The notes under the pieces: generated by a model
What the model was told of the DNA's origin: nothing
The model's input: only the letters and a program-made list of their open reading frames with translations
Database searches by the model: none
Made by a program: the position numbers and the translations under genes
Shown: piece by piece, positions 1 through 7,316 of the stretch
Layout of the letters: each line of letters begins with the position of its first letter
Numbering within the stretch: position 1 is the stretch's first letter
Source of the DNA: CAMAUF01 sp046152925
GTDB lineage: Bacteria > Chloroflexota > Dehalococcoidia > Tepidiformales > Tepidiformaceae
Direction of reading: 5' to 3'
Assembly: GCA_046152925.1 (NCBI GenBank)
Contig: JBJXFX010000009.1
Location: 1-18,328, forward strand
Length of the DNA stretch: 18,328 nt

Positions 1-120
<120 letters not shown>

Positions 121-126
<6 letters not shown>

Positions 127-154
127 AAAGGTTGCACCAACGCTCTCGCGTTGG
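121..154 (-). promoter_or_regulatory. Pre-16S leader hairpin followed by a T7 tract
   Basis: Read on the minus strand, 154-137 forms a perfect 7-bp stem (CCAACGC / GCGTTGG) closed by a GAGA (GNRA) tetraloop. After 7 nt (TGCAACC) comes a run of seven T (129-123), just before the mature 16S 5' end. The CCAACG arm can instead pair with CGTTGG at 180-175, so two hairpins are mutually exclusive. The 7-nt gap to the T-tract argues against a standard intrinsic terminator. A role in rRNA leader folding or RNase processing is an inference. Confidence 0.5.
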
Positions 155-202
155 TCAGTTCCCTTAACGGGTTCCCAACGTTCTCTTTCGTCCGCTATCC
201 AG

Positions 203-214
203 TTGTTAAAGTGC
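203..214 (-). promoter_or_regulatory. boxA antitermination element of the rRNA leader
   Basis: The minus strand reads GCACTTTAACAA, close to the bacterial rRNA boxA consensus (TGCTCTTTAACAA) bound by NusB/NusE. It lies about 25-35 nt downstream of the predicted start of transcription and about 77 nt upstream of the mature 16S 5' end, the usual place for a leader boxA. Confidence 0.75.
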
Positions 215-244
215 GCCGGCCGCTTTTCAGGGCCACGAAGGAGA

Positions 245-273
245 AGACTATCTCGCCAAGAGAGGGTTGTCAA
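245..273 (-). promoter_or_regulatory. rRNA operon promoter (housekeeping sigma type)
   Basis: On the minus strand a perfect -35 TTGACA (273-268) is followed by a 17-bp spacer (267-251) and a -10 TAGTCT (250-245). Transcription would start near 238, giving a leader of about 112 nt before 16S. The -35 lies only 27 bp downstream of the tgt stop codon. The intervening sequence contains a short A-run but no strong hairpin with a T-tract, so read-through from tgt into the rRNA operon seems possible. Confidence 0.8.
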
Positions 274-300
274 CGGATTTTCCGCCGATCCCACGATCTT

Positions 301-1467
301 TCATCCTCCTTGTCTCGATGCCTCCCATTCACGCCGCTGCGCAACCCGCGATTGGTGGTCTGTTGGCCGGTATCGCGTCCGAAACGCCTCCGCCCAGGCC
401 TCAAACGCCCCTACCTCGATGGCCTGCCGCGCTTCGACCATCAACCGGACGAGAAAACGCACGTTGTGGATCGTGGCCAAGCGATAGCCTAACAGTTCGG
501 CGTTCCGGAACAGATGGTGCAGATAGGCCGCGCTGAACCGTGTGCACGCGAGGCAGTCGCATCCCGCGTCGACCGGGCCGGCCTCGCGCGTCCAGCGCGC
601 ATTCCGGATGTTCGCCCGCCCGTCGCGCGTGAACAGCGCGCCGTTTCGCCCCAGGCGCGTCGGCAAGACGCAGTCGAACATGTCGACACCCCGCGCGACG
701 CCTTCGACGAGGTCCTCCGGGCTCCCAACGCCCATGAGATACCGAGGACGGTCGAGCGGCAGCTCCCCACAGACCACCTCGGTCATCGCCCACATGGCAT
801 CCTTCGACTCACCAACGGAGAGCCCGCCGATGCTGTAGCCCGGCGCATCCAACCTCCGCAACGTCTGGGCGTGCCAGCGCCGCAGCTCCGGGTCCGTGGC
901 GCCCTGGACGATGGCAAACGTGGTCAGTCCATCGGCGGCCGCCCGGCACCGCTCGTACCAGCGAACCGTCCGCTCCGCAGCTTCCCGGGCGAGCTTCGAC
1001 GGCGCGTCCCCCGGCACAACGTGATCCAGAGGCATCGCGATGTCGACCGCGAGCGCGCGCTGCACCTCCATCGCCTTCTCAGGCGTGAAGAAGTGCTCCG
1101 ACCCGTCGTGATGCGACCGGAACCGGACTCCCTCCTCGCTCACCTTCCGGATGCGCGCCAGGCTGAACACCTGGAATCCGCCGCTATCGGACAGGATCGG
1201 GCGGTGCCAGTCCATGAAGTGGTGCACGCCGCCGAGCGACGCGACCGTCTCGGCCCCCGGCCGCAGCGAGAGGTGGTACGCGTTCACCAGGAGCATCTCG
1301 GCGCCAGTGGCGCGCACATCGTCGGGGAGGAGCGCTTTCACCGTCGCAAGCGTTCCCACGGGCATGAAAACGGGTGTCTCAACGGTGCCGTGTGCGGTAT
1401 GGAGGCGCCCTCGCCGCGGGCCTACCGGACCAGCCGGACGCGAGAGCAACTCGAACCGGAACGTCAC
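301..1467 (-). CDS. tgt: Queuine/7-deazaguanine tRNA-guanine transglycosylase
   Basis: This enzyme exchanges guanine 34 of GUN-anticodon tRNAs (Asp, Asn, His, Tyr) for preQ1, a step in queuosine synthesis. The 388-residue product matches the bacterial Tgt family over its whole length (usual length ~375). Visible landmarks are ETPVFMPVGT (30-39), the DSGGFQVFS motif with catalytic Asp94, IGGLSVGE (213-220), and DMFDCVLPTR (262-271) with presumed nucleophile Asp265. The zinc site is CDCLAC plus a His (Cys303, Cys305, Cys308, His334). The start is GTG at 1467. It overlaps the aroKB stop by 4 nt (GTGA), with a GGAG 11 nt upstream, so translation is probably coupled to aroKB. It is the last protein gene of the minus-strand operon, immediately before the rRNA promoter. 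No other queuosine genes are in the window. Confidence 0.96.
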   Translation of the reverse strand: MTFRFELLSRPAGPVGPRRGRLHTAHGTVETPVFMPVGTLATVKALLPDDVRATGAEMLLVNAYHLSLRPGAETVASLGGVHHFMDWHRPILSDSGGFQVFSLARIRKVSEEGVRFRSHHDGSEHFFTPEKAMEVQRALAVDIAMPLDHVVPGDAPSKLAREAAERTVRWYERCRAAADGLTTFAIVQGATDPELRRWHAQTLRRLDAPGYSIGGLSVGESKDAMWAMTEVVCGELPLDRPRYLMGVGSPEDLVEGVARGVDMFDCVLPTRLGRNGALFTRDGRANIRNARWTREAGPVDAGCDCLACTRFSAAYLHHLFRNAELLGYRLATIHNVRFLVRLMVEARQAIEVGAFEAWAEAFRTRYRPTDHQSRVAQRREWEASRQGG

Positions 1468-3131
1468 CGGGTCACGGACTCCACGGCTTCCTGGACGAGC
1501 GCCTGGGGCACGTCGGACCGCAGCGTCGCCTTCCCAATGCCTTCGAGCAGCACCCAGCGGACGCTCCCGGCGCGTACCTTCTTGTCAGACCGCGTGGCCT
1601 CGATGATTGCCGCCGGGTCGAGGCCGGGCGCGCGGTCGGGCAGCCCGTATGCGGTGAGCACGCGTTGCTGGAGCTCGAACTCGGCCGCCGTGAGGAGGCC
1701 CATCCCCACCGAGAGCATCCCGGCGACGCGCATCCCGATGGCGACCGCCTCGCCGTGGAGGTACGTCCCGTAGCCGCTCACCTTTTCGATGGCGTGCCCG
1801 ACGGTGTGGCCGTAGTTCAACAAGGCCCGAAGGTCGGCTTCGCGCTCGTCCTCTGAGACCACCGCCGCCTTGATCGCGACACTGCGGCCGATGAACGACG
1901 ACGCGCAGGCGGCGTCGACATCGCCGGCAATGGCCTCCAGGTCGCGCCAGAGCCCCGCGTCGAGGATCAGGCCGTGCTTCAGGAGCTCGGCCAGCCCTTC
2001 GACCCGCAGGCGGTGTGGGAGGGTCCTCAGGACGTCAGGGTCGATCACCACGGCCCGCGGCTGGGCAAACGCGCCGACCATGTTCTTGCCCTGGGGATGG
2101 TCGACCCCCGTCTTGCCGCCCACCGCCGCATCGACCATCGCCAAGAGGGTCGTCGGCACGTGTACGAAGTCGACCCCGCGAAGCACCGTCGCGGCGGCGA
2201 AGCCGCCCAAGTCGGTCACAACGCCGCCGCCGAGGCAGACGAGGAAGTCCGACCGCTCGACGCGGTGTTCGAGCAGCCAGCGATAGACCTCCGCAACCGT
2301 CGCGAGGTCCTTGTGCTCCTCTCCGGCGACGAAGGTGTGCGTCGCGACGGGGTAGCCCGCGTCAGCGAGTGATGCCGCAGCGGCGGCGCCGTACTTCGGG
2401 CCCACGCCGGAGTCTGTCACCAGAAAGGCGCGGCCTTGAAGCCCAAGCGCGCGGCAGACGGCGCCGACCCGCCCCAAATTCCCCGATTCGACCGAGATGG
2501 TGTAGCGCTGGCTCGTGGCACGGGTCTCGACGACCGCTTCGACGGGCCCGCTGGGCCGGTCGAACCGCCTCGGGCCGGTCGAAGGATGCCCCGCCGAGCT
2601 GGCGAGCTCAGCGACGCGGTCCGCGACCCGTTCGGCCGAGTAGTAATCGACCGCGACGACGTGGTCGGAGCGCTCATACGCGGGCGTGCGCGCTTCGCGC
2701 ATCCCGCCAAGCTTCGAGACGAGTTCGTCGTGCGAAAGCTGTCTGCCATCAGGCGCGCGAAGCAGCGGGCGGTCTTCGTTGCCGGGGACGCGGAGCCGGC
2801 GAGCTGCCTGCTCTGGGGTCACATCGAGCCAAACGACGAGGCCGCTCGCAATCGCCTCCCGGCTCCGGGCGTCGGTAGGCGCGCCCCCACCCGTCGCGAT
2901 CACCACGTGGCGTTCGCGCGCCATCTCGGCGAGCACGTCAGCTTCGATGGCCCGAAACGCGGGTTCGCCAGCCTGTTCGAAGATGTCGGGGATCGAGCGG
3001 CCGGCGCGCTCTTCGATCAGCCGGTCGCTATCGAAGAAGCGCCAACCGAGACGCTCGGCGACGATCCGTCCAGCTGTGGACTTCCCCGAACCCGATAGCC
3101 CGATCAGAAAAATGCGGTCCGCCGTGGCCAT
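1464..3131 (-). CDS. aroKB: Bifunctional shikimate kinase / 3-dehydroquinate synthase (AroK-AroB fusion)
   Basis: This is a 555-residue fusion of two shikimate-pathway enzymes. Residues ~1-175 are shikimate kinase: P-loop GLSGSGKST (11-19), FFDSD (32-36), Arg60, GGG (81-83) and the lid arginine in DRPLL (~121). A low-complexity linker (~178-205) leads to 3-dehydroquinate synthase (~208-555), which makes 3-dehydroquinate from DAHP using NAD and a metal. Its landmarks are GGGVVTDLGGF (301-311), VGGKTGVDHPQGKN (337-350), and the presumed zinc ligands Glu382, His442 (NYGHTVGHAIE) and His459 (LHGEA). The ATG at 3131 was chosen because the kinase fold begins there and GGAG lies 7 nt upstream. The open frame continues to 3389, but that part is an arginine-rich shadow of aroC. 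It starts 2 nt after aroC and overlaps tgt by 4 nt. The same type of fusion is known in Thermotoga; the fusion puts non-consecutive steps (2 and 5) in one chain. Confidence 0.95.
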   Translation of the reverse strand: MATADRIFLIGLSGSGKSTAGRIVAERLGWRFFDSDRLIEERAGRSIPDIFEQAGEPAFRAIEADVLAEMARERHVVIATGGGAPTDARSREAIASGLVVWLDVTPEQAARRLRVPGNEDRPLLRAPDGRQLSHDELVSKLGGMREARTPAYERSDHVVAVDYYSAERVADRVAELASSAGHPSTGPRRFDRPSGPVEAVVETRATSQRYTISVESGNLGRVGAVCRALGLQGRAFLVTDSGVGPKYGAAAAASLADAGYPVATHTFVAGEEHKDLATVAEVYRWLLEHRVERSDFLVCLGGGVVTDLGGFAAATVLRGVDFVHVPTTLLAMVDAAVGGKTGVDHPQGKNMVGAFAQPRAVVIDPDVLRTLPHRLRVEGLAELLKHGLILDAGLWRDLEAIAGDVDAACASSFIGRSVAIKAAVVSEDEREADLRALLNYGHTVGHAIEKVSGYGTYLHGEAVAIGMRVAGMLSVGMGLLTAAEFELQQRVLTAYGLPDRAPGLDPAAIIEATRSDKKVRAGSVRWVLLEGIGKATLRSDVPQALVQEAVESVTR

Positions 3132-3133
3132 CG

Positions 3134-4321
3134 CTACTCCAGGGCGCGCGGCCCGATGGTGGTGAGGTAGCCGGCGTGGTTCATCCGGACCTCCGCCAAG
3201 GTGTCGCCGCCGAACTTTTCGAGCCAAGCATCCGCGAGCACGATCGCGACCATCGCCTCGGCCACCACACCGGCGGCCGGCACAACACAGACGTCGCTCC
3301 GCTCGTAATGCGCCAACACCTCCTCGCCGGTATCGAGGTCGACCGAGGGCAGCGGATGAGCAAGCGTCGGGATGGGCTTCACCGCGCAACGCACGACGAG
3401 CGGCTCGCCGGTCGAAATCCCGCCTTCGATGCCACCGTGGTTGTTGGTCTTATGTTGCCAAGACCGCCCAGGCTCCCATGCGGAGCGTGGCAGGATGACG
3501 TCATGCACCTGGGAGCCGCGCTTGGCGATGTTCGCGAGTCCACCGCCGAATCCCACGCCCTTGAACGCGTTGATCGAGCAGATCGCCTGCGCAATGCGGC
3601 CATCAAGCTTCCGGTCCCAGTGGACATAGCTCCCGAGGCCAAGCGGCAGGCCCGTGACGACCACCTCGACCTCGCCGCCGAGGGTGTCGCCCTCGTGTTT
3701 CGCCGCGTCGATCGCCGCGATCATCGCCGCGCTCGCGGCTGGGTCCGCGCAGCGCACGCGGTCGGCCTCGACCGCTGCCCAGTCGATGGCGCCGATCGCG
3801 GGCGCCTGGACGCCGCCGATGGACACGGTGTGGCTGTTGAACGCGACGCCAAACTCCGCGAGGAGCCGCTTGCCGATCGCCCCAACGGCGACGCGGGCCG
3901 CGGTCTCCCGCGCGCTGGCGCGCTCGAGGACGTTGCGCACGTCGTCGAAGCCGTACTTGATCGTGCCGGGGAGGTCGGCGTGGCCCGGCCGGAGGCGCGT
4001 GACGCGCTCGACCTCGCCCTCGACCGGCTCCAACGCCATCAGGCGTGGCCAATCGGGGCCATCTTTCCCGTGGACCTGGTTCTCCATCCAAAGCGCAATC
4101 GGCGAACCCAGCGTCTTGCCGTGACGCACGCCAGAGGTGATCCGGGCTTGGTCGCCCTCCATCTTCATCCGGCCGCCGCGCCCGTAGCCGCCCTGGCGCC
4201 TGCGGGAGTCGACCGCGATGTCGGCCTCGCTCAGGGGGAGGCCCGCTGGCAGCCCCTCGACGATCATTGTCAGGCCCACACCGTGGCTCTCCCCTGCTGT
4301 CAGAAAGCGAAACTGGCCCAT
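3134..4321 (-). CDS. aroC: Chorismate synthase
   Basis: Catalyses the last shikimate-pathway step, EPSP to chorismate, using reduced FMN. The 395-residue product has the family landmarks: TAGESHG (8-14, with the conserved His13), SRRRQGGYGRGGRMK (39-53), RPGHADLPGTIKYG (111-124), RASARETAARVA (134-145), GFGGGLANIAKRGS (257-270), NNHGGIEGGISTG (293-305) and ERSDVCVVPAAGVVAEAM (340-357). Length fits the bacterial type (~360-400). The ATG at 4321 is the start because MGQFRFLTAGESHG is the normal N-terminus. The frame remains open to 4459, but that upstream part has no similarity to the family. GAGGGGG lies ~7 nt upstream, and the start overlaps the preceding stop by 1 nt (TGATG), so translation is probably coupled. 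Confidence 0.97.
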   Translation of the reverse strand: MGQFRFLTAGESHGVGLTMIVEGLPAGLPLSEADIAVDSRRRQGGYGRGGRMKMEGDQARITSGVRHGKTLGSPIALWMENQVHGKDGPDWPRLMALEPVEGEVERVTRLRPGHADLPGTIKYGFDDVRNVLERASARETAARVAVGAIGKRLLAEFGVAFNSHTVSIGGVQAPAIGAIDWAAVEADRVRCADPAASAAMIAAIDAAKHEGDTLGGEVEVVVTGLPLGLGSYVHWDRKLDGRIAQAICSINAFKGVGFGGGLANIAKRGSQVHDVILPRSAWEPGRSWQHKTNNHGGIEGGISTGEPLVVRCAVKPIPTLAHPLPSVDLDTGEEVLAHYERSDVCVVPAAGVVAEAMVAIVLADAWLEKFGGDTLAEVRMNHAGYLTTIGPRALE

Positions 4322-4959
4322 CAGGCGACCCCCTCGGCCGGCTCTGGCAGCGAGCCCTCGATCGGGTCGAGCGGGATGGGAAGCGCTTGGCCGTTCGCAC
4401 CGAGGGCGAACCGCGTGGCGAAACGCCCGAGCACCTCCTGCGGAGTCAACGACTCCCAAGCCACGTCCTCAGCGTCCGCCCGCGTGGCGGTGGTCGTCAG
4501 AATTGGCTGTTGCACTGCTGCCCCATCGGCTCCCGTGAAAGTCGAGAACACATCGACTCGCACTGCGTCGAGTCGAAGGTTGGGGACATCGTACAGCATC
4601 ATGTCGACGATCCTGGCGGCGAGCGCCGTCGCTTCGTCGAGCGCCGAACTCGTCTGGACCCGGCGTCCATCTTCGGTGCGAAACGCCGGCTCCGCGGACG
4701 CCGAGAGCGTCGCCGAATCGGCTGTAACGGCCACCAACTGCGCGCCTTGCACGCCCGACCAAAGTTGCGTGGGCAACCCACGCGGCGGGCGCGCCTTTCG
4801 CCACGTGCCGAGCGCCTCTTCGATCAAGGCGTGGACAATCCCAACATCGCCTTGTTCGACCCGCCGCCGCCAGACGCGGTGCTGCAGCATCTCGCTGAAA
4901 ATGATCCACCCGAAGAGGAGAAACAGCCCCAGCACAATGGTCGAGGCGACGACGATCAT
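4321..4959 (-). CDS. Unrecognised membrane-anchored protein in the aro cluster
   Basis: I do not recognise a family. The 212-residue product begins with one hydrophobic segment (about residues 2-22, IVVASTIVLGLFLLFGWII) followed by RVWRRR (28-33). This suggests a single N-terminal membrane anchor, with topology unclear because the basic cluster follows the segment. The rest (~34-212) is soluble and looks alpha/beta: an early helix (VGIVHALIEEALGTW, 39-53), several strand-like segments (e.g. LRLDAVRVDVFSTF, 128-141), and a late helical motif LTPQEVLGRFATRF (171-184). There is no lipobox or catalytic motif I can name. The reading frame is real: it overlaps aroE by 4 nt (ATGA) and aroC by 1 nt, and shows the same GC3 bias. 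Its place between aroE and aroC suggests co-expression with chorismate synthesis, but no function can be given. Confidence 0.85.
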   Translation of the reverse strand: MIVVASTIVLGLFLLFGWIIFSEMLQHRVWRRRVEQGDVGIVHALIEEALGTWRKARPPRGLPTQLWSGVQGAQLVAVTADSATLSASAEPAFRTEDGRRVQTSSALDEATALAARIVDMMLYDVPNLRLDAVRVDVFSTFTGADGAAVQQPILTTTATRADAEDVAWESLTPQEVLGRFATRFALGANGQALPIPLDPIEGSLPEPAEGVA

Positions 4960-5813
4960 GAGGCGCCCCCGCGCGCCCGTTCACGTTCGCGCAGCACCTT
5001 CCGGGCTGCTTCAAACATCACATCCACGGGTGCGTGCACCCCGGTCCACAGTTCGAAGGCCAAGGCGCCCTGATAAATCAGCATCGGCAGGCCGCCGAGC
5101 GTCCGCACGCCGGCCGCGACCGCAGCACGGAGAAACGGCGTCTCCTCCGGCGCATAGACGATGTCGACCGCCAACGACCCCGGCCCCATGCCCTTCGGGT
5201 CGGCCGCCAACCCGTCTGGATCGGGGCCCCCATGCATCCCAACGGAGGTGCAATTGACCACGAGGTCGAACTGGCGGACATCCGCAGCGGCCCCGGCCAT
5301 CACTTCCAGGCCGGTCGCGCTGGCCACCGCGTCGGCGAGCCGCGCGGCCCGGTCGACGGTGCGGTTCGTGATCGTGATCCCGGCGGCGCGGGCTTCGGCC
5401 AGAGCGAAGGCGATGCCGCGCGATGCGCCGCCCGCGCCGAGGAGCAGGCACCGCTTCCCGCCGGCATCGAACCCACACTCGTTCCGCAACGCGCTAACGA
5501 AGCCCGGCCCGTCCGTGTTGAACCCAAACAGGCGGCCCTGGCGGTTGACGACCGTGTTGACCGCACCCACCCGCGCACTCTGCCCGCCGAGCTCGTCGAG
5601 CAGCGGGATGACCGCCTCCTTGTGCGGGATGGTCACGTTCGCGCCGAGGCAGTCGGGCTCCCGCAGGCGCAGCACCCGCGCGGCGAGCAAATCCGCCGGC
5701 GTCTCCCACTTCAGGTAGTCGACGCCCAAGCCGCATTCGCGGAAAGCCGCCATTTGGAAGACGGGCGAGAGCGAGTGCGCGACCGGGAAGCCGATGATCC
5801 CCGCGTGCTTCAT
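4956..5813 (-). CDS. aroE: Shikimate dehydrogenase (NADP-dependent)
   Basis: Reduces 3-dehydroshikimate to shikimate with NADPH. The 285-residue product shows the shikimate-binding SLSP (14-17), NVTIPHK (59-65) with catalytic Lys65, and GFNTDGPGF (97-105) with Asp101. The nucleotide-binding part has the GAGGASRG loop (127-134), NRT (150-152), which favours NADP, NCTSVGM (187-193) and the C-terminal YQGALAFELWTG (247-258). Length is normal (~270-290). The ATG at 5813 matches the family N-terminus (MKHAGIIGFPVAHSLSP). The frame stays open to 6059, but that part overlaps mltG and is not AroE-like. It overlaps mltG by 4 nt upstream (ATGA) and the next gene by 4 nt downstream. Confidence 0.97.
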   Translation of the reverse strand: MKHAGIIGFPVAHSLSPVFQMAAFRECGLGVDYLKWETPADLLAARVLRLREPDCLGANVTIPHKEAVIPLLDELGGQSARVGAVNTVVNRQGRLFGFNTDGPGFVSALRNECGFDAGGKRCLLLGAGGASRGIAFALAEARAAGITITNRTVDRAARLADAVASATGLEVMAGAAADVRQFDLVVNCTSVGMHGGPDPDGLAADPKGMGPGSLAVDIVYAPEETPFLRAAVAAGVRTLGGLPMLIYQGALAFELWTGVHAPVDVMFEAARKVLRERERARGGAS

Positions 5814-6898
5814 GGCTGACCCACGGTAGCTTGGTTGCGGTTGTGCTCTTCCAGCGTCTCGGCGAAGACGTGCGAGCCATCGCCCTTCTTCGCATCGGCC
5901 ACGAAGTAGTACATCTTTGAATCCGCGGGATTCGCCACAGCTTCCAGCGAGGCAAGCCCCGGGTTCGCGATCGGCCCCGGCGGGATTCCGGGCTTGAGCC
6001 GCGTGTTGAAGGGCGAATCGAGCTTCAGGTCGTCGAGCGTCAGGTTCTTCTTCCACCACCCGAACGCCTGCACGCTCCCCGGCGAAAGCGATACCGCGTA
6101 CTGCACCGTCGGGTCCGCGCCGAGGAGGTCGCCAGCGGCCATTCGGTTGTAGAAAACGGCCGCCATCAGCGGCCGTTCTTCCGCGAGCACAGCTTCCCGC
6201 TCGATGATCGAGGCGAGTGTCACCGCCTGGTGGACCGTGAGGCCGCGCGCTTCGACGGCCGCACGAAGATCGGCGTTGAAGCGGCGCACGAACGTCTTCA
6301 ACATCAACTCAACAAGCGCCGCGGGTGGCGAACCGATCGGCAGGATGTAGGTATCGGGGAACAGGTACCCCTGCAACGTTTGGCCCTGGGGCAGGGCGCC
6401 CAGTTCGGCCGGCAACGTGGCCTTGCTCACAGCCTCGATGAACTCCCGACGAGTCGCGAAGCCCGACCGTTCCGAAATCTCGGCCATCTCTTCGATCCGG
6501 ATGCCCTCCGGGAACGTGATCCGGATGGTCGGCACGGCCCCCTTCACGGTCAGGACCTGGACGGCGGTCGCCGCGCTAATCCCGAGCGGCAGGTCGTATT
6601 CCCCCGCGCTCAGCTTCGAGCCGAGCCCCATGAGCCCCACAAGGAGTTGGAATTGCTCGCCTGACCGGATCACCCCGAGCGCCTCGAGGTCTTTGCCGAT
6701 GTCCTTGGCCGACTTGCCCTCCTCGAGCTGGTAGCCGACGGGCGTGCGGCTCGCCGCTGGCGCCACTTGTTGGCGCCCGACGAGGCTCTCGTTGATCAAC
6801 GCTCCCGGCGTGTCGGCGATCACGTAGGTCGCGCCCAACACGCACGCCGAAACGAGCAGGGCGGTGAAGACGGCGAGGACCGCAACGCCGTTAGGCAT
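5810..6898 (-). CDS. mltG: Endolytic murein transglycosylase MltG (YceG-like)
   Basis: A membrane-anchored lytic transglycosylase that cuts nascent glycan strands and is thought to end peptidoglycan polymerisation. The 362-residue product has an N-terminal membrane segment (~5-27), a LysM-like subdomain (~53-120), and the catalytic domain. Visible landmarks are LQGYLFPDTY (175-184), ASIIEREA (229-236) with presumed catalytic Glu233 (equivalent to E. coli Glu218), ADPTVQYA (261-268) and SPFNTRLKPGIPPGPIANPG (295-314). Length is typical. The ATG at 6898 lies 8 nt inside the end of ruvX. The Shine-Dalgarno is weak (AGGGGG about 12 nt upstream), so coupling to ruvX is likely. The order ruvX-mltG-aroE is common in several bacterial groups. 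Confidence 0.96.
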   Translation of the reverse strand: MPNGVAVLAVFTALLVSACVLGATYVIADTPGALINESLVGRQQVAPAASRTPVGYQLEEGKSAKDIGKDLEALGVIRSGEQFQLLVGLMGLGSKLSAGEYDLPLGISAATAVQVLTVKGAVPTIRITFPEGIRIEEMAEISERSGFATRREFIEAVSKATLPAELGALPQGQTLQGYLFPDTYILPIGSPPAALVELMLKTFVRRFNADLRAAVEARGLTVHQAVTLASIIEREAVLAEERPLMAAVFYNRMAAGDLLGADPTVQYAVSLSPGSVQAFGWWKKNLTLDDLKLDSPFNTRLKPGIPPGPIANPGLASLEAVANPADSKMYYFVADAKKGDGSHVFAETLEEHNRNQATVGQP

Positions 6899-7316
6899 CG
6901 AGCGTGATGACCCCCTGGCGCACAGCGTCGAGCACCGTTTGCAGGATAACCGCGGCGGCTGCGGAGTCCAAAGCGCCGCTCGCTCGCGCCTTGCGGCCGG
7001 GCGCCGCGCGCGCGGCCTGGGCCGTCGAAAGGCGCTCGTCCCACGGGATGACGCGAAGCCCCGTGGCCGCCCGGATCTTCGCCCCGAGCGCCCGAGCGCG
7101 CGCCGTCTGGGCCGTGTCGGCGCCGGAGAGCCCCAGCGGCACGCCTACGACAAGCGCGGTCAGGCTCTCCCGCACCGCCAGCCCCACCACCGCGGCCACA
7201 AGCGCCTCGTCGCTCGCGGCGACGATCGCGGGTCGGGGGTGCGCGAACAGGCCAAGCTCGTCGCTCACCGCGACGCCCGTCCTCCGCTCGCCAAGGTCAA
7301 GGCCGGCGAGTCGCAC
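6891..7316 (-). CDS. ruvX: YqgF/RuvX-type pre-16S rRNA nuclease (Holliday junction resolvase-like)
   Basis: A small RNase H-fold nuclease implicated in the final trimming of the 16S rRNA 5' end, formerly called a putative Holliday junction resolvase. The 141-residue product has LAGLDLGERRTGVAVSD (3-19) with Asp7, ALVVGVPLGLSG (54-65), WDERLST (92-98) and ALDSAAAAVILQ (115-126) with Asp117. Together these are the acidic residues expected of the active site. The start is GTG at 7316, chosen because MRLAGLDLG is the family N-terminus; an AAGGAG lies about 11 nt upstream. The frame stays open to 7943, but upstream it is an arginine/serine-rich shadow of the neighbouring gene. The start lies 20 nt inside the preceding gene, in another frame. 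It is upstream of 16S rRNA in the same apparent operon. Confidence 0.95.
   Translation of the reverse strand: MRLAGLDLGERRTGVAVSDELGLFAHPRPAIVAASDEALVAAVVGLAVRESLTALVVGVPLGLSGADTAQTARARALGAKIRAATGLRVIPWDERLSTAQAARAAPGRKARASGALDSAAAAVILQTVLDAVRQGVITLDA

Noticed and set aside
137..154. Leader hairpin as a standard intrinsic terminator before 16S
   Set aside because: Seven nucleotides separate the stem from the T-run, and it lies just upstream of the mature 16S inside the rRNA leader, where termination would abolish rRNA synthesis.
514..1773. A 419-codon open frame on the plus strand opposite tgt and the end of aroKB
   Set aside because: It is a shadow of tgt/aroKB, with Arg/Pro/His-rich composition and no motif.
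3132..3389. N-terminal extension of aroKB upstream of ATG 3131
   Set aside because: The extension overlaps aroC, is Arg-rich, and has no similarity to shikimate kinase, whereas ATG 3131 has a GGAG and the right N-terminus. The same reasoning removes the upstream extensions of aroC (4322-4459), aroE (5814-6059) and ruvX (7317-7943).
3176..5257. A 693-codon open frame on the plus strand across aroC, the unknown gene and aroE
   Set aside because: It is antisense to three well-supported, overlapping genes. Its composition (Arg/Ala/Asp/Pro/His-rich, no recognisable motif) is what the opposite strand of GC-rich coding DNA produces.
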